From an uncultured Clostridia bacterium (GTDB taxonomy: Bacteria > Bacillota > Clostridia > Christensenellales > Borkfalkiaceae): a stretch of 64,000 bases of DNA. Both the position numbers and the translations under genes were made by a program. A model generated the notes under the pieces. That model did not search any database. It was not told where the DNA came from and worked only from the letters and a program-made list of their open reading frames with translations. The DNA is taken from positions 20,335 through 84,334 of the forward strand of contig CALVMH010000008.1 in the NCBI GenBank assembly GCA_944343275.1. The letters are read 5' to 3'. This document shows positions 60,200 to 64,000 of this stretch, one piece after another (the stretch's first letter is position 1; every line of letters starts with the position of its first letter).

Positions 60200-60274
60200 A
60201 AAAGTCTGTCAATGGGTATTTTCAGCGACGATTTTGCGACCGTTGACATCCGCGAGGAACTATGCAAAACTAAG

Positions 60275-60298
60275 CCTCCGAAAAAGCAAATTCGGAGG
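60275..60298. repeat. Inverted repeat at the recombinase 3' end
   Basis: CCTCCGAA/TTCGGAGG, 8-base perfect arms with an 8-base centre, directly beyond the recombinase stop. Confidence 0.6.
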
Positions 60299-60299
60299 G

Positions 60300-61844
60300 C
60301 TACTTCAATCGGACAATTATCCCGAAGAAATCTCTTGCAAAAAAAAATACGAACCTCGACTCATTGCCTTGGTTCGTATTATTCTGGTCTGGTGCCCCGC
60401 GTGAAAACAAAGTTGAACTTTCGAGTTCTGCAAGGCTTATGGTTTCTTCTTTACCATTTGCGTTGTATATAATCTTTAAGTGGTCATCGTAAAGATAAAT
60501 GGCATTGATAAAAGTATCTATTATCTTGCGCTTACCTTCCTGCGTGGTTATGTCTATCTTGCGAAAGTTGGAGAGAGCCATTTTAAAATGGTCTTGCGAG
60601 AATATCGGAGCTTTTAGCTGTTCTTTGGCAATCGCGTCGCTTATCTCGCGCTTCTCCTTTTCCAGCCCGTCAAGTCGTTTCAATAGCGTTTCCGTCGCGT
60701 AACCCTTCTGCACGGCGTTGACGATATTTTCTATCTCTTTTTCCTTTTGTTTCAACTGCTCCCGCAACTTCGGGAGAATAGTACTCTCTGTGTACTGCAA
60801 CTCGTACAGCTTTGCCGAAAGCCTTTCAATAATGTCGTCGTCTTTTAGGAATTCCATAGTCTTATAGACAATGAAATCTTCCAGCTTGGTCTTGCTGACA
60901 GGCTTCTTTTCGCATTGGTGCTTCTTCTGCCGCACACAGGCATAATAGCGATAGACAACGCCTTTCGTGCCGCTTGTTCCTGCCTGCGCAACCATCATTG
61001 CGCCACATCTTCCACAGAAAAGTTTTGTGGTAAGCAGATAATCTTCATCTGCCGTATGCCTTGCAGGTGCCTTTGAGTTCTTGGTAAGTTCCAACTGCAC
61101 AGCATTGAATAGTTCTTCCGAAACAAGCGGTGGCACGCTGTTTTCTATCACCACGCCCATATGGTGATACTCTCCGATATAAACTCTGTTAGAAAGCATA
61201 TAGCGAATCGCATTGTATCTCAATGCCTTGCCGTTCGAGCGCGTTACCTTGCGCTCGTTCATTATGCGATAGATCTCTTTTACCGTCTTTCCGTCGTTGC
61301 ATAACTTGAAAATCTCTTGGACAACTGGCGCGGCTTGCGGGTCAACATCGAGCTTGCGCTCATTATTTATAACATAACCGAACGGAACGTTGCCTCCATT
61401 CCACAATCCTTTTAAGGCGTTCTCCTTCATGCCACGCGTTACCTTTTCGGCAAGCTCGGCTGAATAGTATTCTGCCATACCTTCGAGGACGCTTTCCAGT
61501 AATATTCCCTCGGAGCCTTCGGCAATTGTCTCCTTTGCAGAGATGACCTTTACTCCATTTTTGCGCAACAGTGCTTTATAGTGCGCGCTATCATAGCGGT
61601 TACGGGAGAACCTGTCCAACTTCCAGACGATAATACAGTCGAAAGCGTGTTTGTAACTGTCCTTAATCATTCGCTGAAATTCTGGGCGGTGGTCTGTCTT
61701 TGCCGAAAACGCGCGGTCTATGTAGTTGCCGATGACCTGAATATCGTTATAGGTCGCATACTCCATACATTCGCGTATCTGACCTTCTATCGAAGCTTCG
61801 GTCTGGTTATCACTCGAATACCGAGCGTAAATAACTGCTCTCAT
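60300..61844 (-). CDS. Large serine recombinase (site-specific integrase)
   Basis: A 514-residue recombinase. N-terminal resolvase domain: IYARYSSDNQTEASIEGQI with catalytic Ser at residue 10, WKLDRFSRNRYD, and EGMAEYYSAELAEKVTRGM. Then the recombinase domain (GYVINNERKLDVDPQAAPVVQEIF), zinc ribbon (FCGRCGAMM, CVRQKKHQCE) and coiled coil. It should integrate and excise the element to its right. ATG 61844 with AAGGAT upstream replaces a longer frame. The last ~30 codons run through a terminator (60339-60380), so the C-terminal end is probably not original. Confidence 0.92.
   Translation of the reverse strand: MRAVIYARYSSDNQTEASIEGQIRECMEYATYNDIQVIGNYIDRAFSAKTDHRPEFQRMIKDSYKHAFDCIIVWKLDRFSRNRYDSAHYKALLRKNGVKVISAKETIAEGSEGILLESVLEGMAEYYSAELAEKVTRGMKENALKGLWNGGNVPFGYVINNERKLDVDPQAAPVVQEIFKLCNDGKTVKEIYRIMNERKVTRSNGKALRYNAIRYMLSNRVYIGEYHHMGVVIENSVPPLVSEELFNAVQLELTKNSKAPARHTADEDYLLTTKLFCGRCGAMMVAQAGTSGTKGVVYRYYACVRQKKHQCEKKPVSKTKLEDFIVYKTMEFLKDDDIIERLSAKLYELQYTESTILPKLREQLKQKEKEIENIVNAVQKGYATETLLKRLDGLEKEKREISDAIAKEQLKAPIFSQDHFKMALSNFRKIDITTQEGKRKIIDTFINAIYLYDDHLKIIYNANGKEETISLAELESSTLFSRGAPDQNNTNQGNESRFVFFFARDFFGIIVRLK
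60339..60380 (-). terminator. Intrinsic terminator inside the recombinase frame; possible att site beside it
   Basis: On the minus strand AATACGAACC, a 15-base loop, GGTTCGTATT and a T run of seven or more. TGGTGCC lies at 60390-60396, ten bases from the stem, the same geometry as in the remnant recombinase. Confidence 0.8.
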
Positions 61845-61857
61845 GGTTCTATCCTTA

Positions 61858-62403
61858 TTACTGTTTAATTTTTGTTTCGTCAAGAATAAGCAAGCTTGGA
61901 TCACATGTGCCTGAGCTTAAATTATCTTTGTTGACTTCTCCGCAATTTATAATTTGTATGGTTTTACCCTTGATTTTACCGCCAAAAGTAAATTCACATC
62001 TAAATTCTGAATGACAATGAGAGCATAAGAACCGATAAGCTGAACCGTCCTGCTTTACATATAATTCCTGCGGTTTGCCGCAAAACACGCAATTCGGAGT
62101 AGCTTTGCGCAATATATCTATATATACCGAATTTAGTCCTGAATTTTTATAACCCTTGGGCGGAAAGCTTTGGTTGTAGAAATCTTTATCAGCCACATCT
62201 CCGTCATACTCGTGCGAAAACCCACATTTAGCACATTGATAAGTAGTCTTTTGCTTACCGGAAAAGCCTGCGGCTAAGCCAATGCCACCCAATAGCACGC
62301 CGCCAATTATAGCATGCTTTGAATTAAATCCTTTCTTAGATGTGTCTATCAATTTCCAACCGTCTCTTTCTCCACACATAGGACAACAATCTGGCGCTTT
62401 CAT
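61858..62403 (-). CDS. Zinc-ribbon protein with a glycine-rich membrane-like segment, function unknown
   Basis: A 181-residue protein with two pairs of zinc-ribbon cysteines in the N-terminal part (CPMC, CAKC) flanking a hydrophobic glycine-rich helix (AIIGGVLLGGIGLAAGF), and a second ribbon (CVFC, CSHC) near residues 110-135. I do not recognise the family. It starts four bases after the preceding gene and ends 13 bases before the recombinase, so the four genes look like one operon. AT-rich composition differs from the chromosome to the left. Confidence 0.7.
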   Translation of the reverse strand: MKAPDCCPMCGERDGWKLIDTSKKGFNSKHAIIGGVLLGGIGLAAGFSGKQKTTYQCAKCGFSHEYDGDVADKDFYNQSFPPKGYKNSGLNSVYIDILRKATPNCVFCGKPQELYVKQDGSAYRFLCSHCHSEFRCEFTFGGKIKGKTIQIINCGEVNKDNLSSGTCDPSLLILDETKIKQ

Positions 62404-62406
62404 AAA

Positions 62407-62850
62407 TCAACCCTCACACATATATTCTTGTTTTACAGTAAGATAACCACCCCAATGATTGGTTACGAACCCTGCCCAATCAAGAATGGCAGCATAGTAA
62501 GTAGAACGTCTTGTGGTCTTTTCCCCGACCGTCTTACCATAAAACTCAATTGCAACAAAGGCATCTATTGTATCGACAGGAAACTCGTTGCTTCCTATTT
62601 TAAGACCTTTCTGTGCTGCACTTGCTCCAAAGTACATTTTACCGCCAAGAGAAATTGCCATTTCATAAATCGCGTACAAAGCTTCAAATGTGCAATTAAT
62701 TGGAAAACGGTCGTTTATAATTCCATCACAATTTTCTGACAGCCAAAGGTTCATTATTCCGCCTTTAAGCATTTTATATTGTGACTTACCGCCATTGCGT
62801 TCTAATTTTTCAATCATCGTCTTCTTAAAATCCAAGTAACTTATTTTCAT
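62407..62850 (-). CDS. Hypothetical protein of the mobile-element operon
   Basis: A 147-residue protein starting at ATG 62850, with GAGG seven bases upstream (an in-frame TTG at 62856 is less likely). No motif is recognised; YYAAILDWAGFVTNHWGGYLTVKQ at the C-terminus and DAFVAIEFYGKTVGEKTTRRS are conspicuous. It overlaps nothing but is tightly packed between the DUF7662-like gene and the zinc-ribbon gene. Function unknown; a role as cargo of the integrated element is inferred from position only. Confidence 0.65.
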   Translation of the reverse strand: MKISYLDFKKTMIEKLERNGGKSQYKMLKGGIMNLWLSENCDGIINDRFPINCTFEALYAIYEMAISLGGKMYFGASAAQKGLKIGSNEFPVDTIDAFVAIEFYGKTVGEKTTRRSTYYAAILDWAGFVTNHWGGYLTVKQEYMCEG

Positions 62851-62852
62851 AT

Positions 62853-63239
62853 TCAAACCTCTGTTAAATTCCTGATAAAGGTTACACTGTTACTATCGGC
62901 GTTAACGCGCGTTTTATAACCCACAGCCAGCCAGCTCGATGCGTAAGAATGAGTTTCAGTGTTAGCCCAATATGATTGTTTGAATTTTCTCGCAGTTTCA
63001 GGTAAGGGAAACCCCAATATATCTTCAAGCTGCGAATATGAGAGTGTAACTCTTGTTTGGTTTGACTGTAATAAATATTCCGTCAACCCTCTGTACTTTG
63101 CGCTGACTTTGTCAAGTTGCATATCATCCTTGGACTGTGGCGAGGCCGTATTATCCATTTTAGCCTCCAATATCTTGACTTTATTTTCAAGCACTTTAAT
63201 ACGCTCCAACATTTCCAATATTACCTGGCTGTATTCCAT
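62853..63239 (-). CDS. DUF7662-like protein with an N-terminal coiled coil
   Basis: A 128-residue protein. Residues ~5-30 form a leucine-rich coiled coil (MLERIKVLENKVKILEAKM). The C-terminal ~80 residues (KYRGLTEYLLQSNQTRVTLSY, QLEDILGFPLPETARKF, SYASSWLAVGYKT) follow a pattern I associate with DUF7662 domains, which have no established function. AAAGGAG precedes ATG 63239 and a consensus promoter drives it, so it is the first gene of the four-gene unit ending in the recombinase. Confidence 0.68.
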   Translation of the reverse strand: MEYSQVILEMLERIKVLENKVKILEAKMDNTASPQSKDDMQLDKVSAKYRGLTEYLLQSNQTRVTLSYSQLEDILGFPLPETARKFKQSYWANTETHSYASSWLAVGYKTRVNADSNSVTFIRNLTEV

Positions 63240-63270
63240 AGCATTGCACTCCTTTACTATTAGTAATTAT

Positions 63271-63299
63271 ATATTACATAACCTCAATATAAATGTCAA
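63271..63299 (-). promoter_or_regulatory. Promoter of the four-gene recombinase operon
   Basis: On the minus strand TTGACA (63299-63294), a 17-base spacer and TAATAT (63276-63271). Confidence 0.75.
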
Positions 63300-63422
63300 A
63301 CAATTTACTATAAGTAGCTAAAAGTTTTTATTACAATTATAAATAATATATATCCTAAATTTATTCTAAAACTGATTGCTGAAATAGTTATAACCATTTA
63401 ACCCGATAAAACGACAAAATTC
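63300..63422. other. AT-rich spacer
   Basis: About 120 very AT-rich bases between the recombinase-operon promoter and the palindrome at 63423; no gene or clear element seen. Confidence 0.5.
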
Positions 63423-63440
63423 TACAAACAAATGTTTGTA
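63423..63440. promoter_or_regulatory. Operator-like palindrome upstream of the RNA promoter
   Basis: Perfect TACAAACA-AA-TGTTTGTA, ending six bases before the -35 box at 63447. Confidence 0.6.
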
Positions 63441-63446
63441 TTTCTA

Positions 63447-63475
63447 TTGACAGTGGTAACTTTATATGATATAAT
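63447..63475 (+). promoter_or_regulatory. Consensus promoter of the candidate structured RNA
   Basis: TTGACA at 63447-63452, a 17-base spacer and TATAAT at 63470-63475. The first perfect hairpin begins within three to five bases of the -10 box, at the expected transcription start. Confidence 0.82.
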
Positions 63476-63725
63476 GCAAGAGTACAGGCGAAAGCGCTGC
63501 CTGTACTCTTTTGCCGTACAATTAAGATTGTACAGGTACTCCTCTTCTACGAGAGAGTTTAGCGCAGATATGACTGCGCCGCAGAGCGCATTGCTCTGCA
63601 AGGATTTCAGCGCAAAAACGCGCTGCACCCGAGCCGTCTGAAAGACGCGCCATAATGGAGCTTTATAGTGTTTTGTTTATTTGAGAAAGCTCCGTTAAAT
63701 GGCTGTCTTTCTTCGAGCGAAGACA

Positions 63726-63762
63726 GGCTTATTTTGTGTTACAGTTTTTTAGGAAATAAGTC
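63726..63762 (+). repeat. U-rich-loop hairpin repeat, unit A
   Basis: 37 bases, aligning without gaps with unit B at about 27 of 37 positions. The ends GGCTTATTT/AAATAAGTC pair (with one G-U), enclosing GTTACAGTTTTTTAG. Confidence 0.6.
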
Positions 63763-63798
63763 GTTATCACCTTCGTTAGGAAAAGATGTACGATGAAA

Positions 63799-63835
63799 GG
63801 CTTTTATTGTTGTACAATTTTTTAGCGAACAAGCC
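63799..63835 (+). repeat. U-rich-loop hairpin repeat, unit B
   Basis: 37 bases; ends GGCTT/AAGCC pair, enclosing TGTACAATTTTTTAG. It starts 73 bases after unit A. Confidence 0.6.
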
Positions 63836-63860
63836 TAAAATATCTCGCATTTTTGGACGC

Positions 63861-63906
63861 GCCTTGATGGGTTTTTTTAGCGTACAAATTTTCAGATAAC
63901 CGAGGC
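63861..63906 (+). repeat. U-rich-loop hairpin repeat, unit C (diverged)
   Basis: 46 bases; GCCT/AGGC ends enclose a U7 run and CGTACAAATTTTCAG, related to the loop sequence of units A and B. Confidence 0.45.
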
Positions 63907-64000
63907 GTAAACAAAAGCAAATCAACCGAAAATTACATAGAATGGCTAACCACCATAGAGCTTACAGCTAAACAAGGTTTTAAGTCGGTGATCGCGTTAC

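Larger units (their letters stand above)
60004..60299. other. Intergenic region between the sigma-like gene and the recombinase
   Basis: About 296 bases without a gene. It holds two hairpins (60162-60199 and 60275-60298, listed separately). A weak TTGACT-N17-TAGTGC pair on the minus strand near 60100 could drive the sigma-like gene. Nothing else was seen. Confidence 0.6.
63478..64000 (+). ncRNA. Candidate large structured non-coding RNA (3' end outside window)
   Basis: No convincing ORF. Perfect stems follow one another: 63478-63510 (12 bp, AAGAGTACAGGC/GCCTGTACTCTT), GTACAAT/ATTGTAC, GCGCAG/CTGCGC, GCAGAGC/GCTCTGC, CAGCGC/GCGCTG, CGTCT/AGACG, GGAGCTTT/AAAGCTCC and CTGTCTT/AAGACAG within the first ~250 bases, then three related hairpins with U-rich loops at 63726-63762, 63799-63835 and 63861-63906. 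Size and density of helices resemble large ornate RNAs of phages and mobile elements (ROOL, GOLLD or similar), but I cannot assign it to a class. A long untranslated leader of a gene beyond 64000 is the main alternative. Confidence 0.55.

Noticed and set aside
1-64000. tRNA, rRNA and CRISPR arrays
   Set aside because: GGTTCGAAT-like words (for example near 24675) lie within protein genes without a cloverleaf, and no regularly spaced direct repeats were found.

Overview
The window looks like a chromosome segment of an uncultured, anaerobic, fermentative member of the Clostridia, perhaps Christensenellales-like. The placement is inferred from gene content only: spore-cortex genes yabP/yabQ next to divIC, a Rex regulator beside adhE and a group-B-like [FeFe] hydrogenase, a CarB-DapF fusion, and ThiI without a rhodanese domain beside its own cysteine desulfurase. 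No rRNA, tRNA or CRISPR array was seen.

Layout. 1-3948: carB-dapF (5' end outside the window), a membrane protein, a cysteine desulfurase and thiI, tightly coupled. 3861-6125 (minus): class A penicillin-binding protein. 6239-14851: sirtuin, miaB, mutS, mutL, miaA and an aluminium-resistance-type PLP enzyme in one direction (tRNA hypermodification with mismatch repair). 14878-19467: a polytopic membrane protein, an SPFH protein, and a Zn/Cd efflux unit split into P1B-ATPase, separate HMA protein and ArsR repressor with two operators. 19554-24773 (minus): secG-rnr-smpB-metY-metA. 24857-29374: shikimate-kinase-like gene, panE-like, gltX, thyA, folA. 29396-33942: typA, then yabP-yabQ-divIC-ppx and an M50-like protease. 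33988-41699: small regulators, a low-molecular-weight phosphatase, aroA and a YgjP-like peptidase (divergent), tyrA, then DUF1934-MBL-rho-ROK kinase. 41701-47040: a membrane-anchored PadR-like regulator, a YkvI-like protein and an SsuABC/TauABC-type importer. 47095-54924: valS, rex, adhE, hydrogenase. 54958-56520: a small protein and dinB.

From about 56560 to the right end the sequence is accessory and becomes clearly AT-rich: a serine recombinase lacking its catalytic domain abuts a truncated BspA-like LRR gene, then a sigma-like regulator, then an intact large serine recombinase with three small upstream genes. The last about 525 bases have a strong promoter followed by an unbroken series of perfect hairpins and no convincing ORF, a candidate large structured non-coding RNA that runs off the window.

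Two window-wide signals are not explained by gene annotation. First, a palindrome with core TATGTC-A-GACATA and AGTA/TA flanks occurs six times, twice inside coding sequence in different reading frames. Second, several genes (aroK-like, xre, aroA, ygjP-like, DUF1934, perhaps yabP) have a good -35/-10 pair whose -10 box ends only 5-9 bases before the start codon, predicting leaderless mRNAs. Function calls rest on motifs read by eye; no database search was run.
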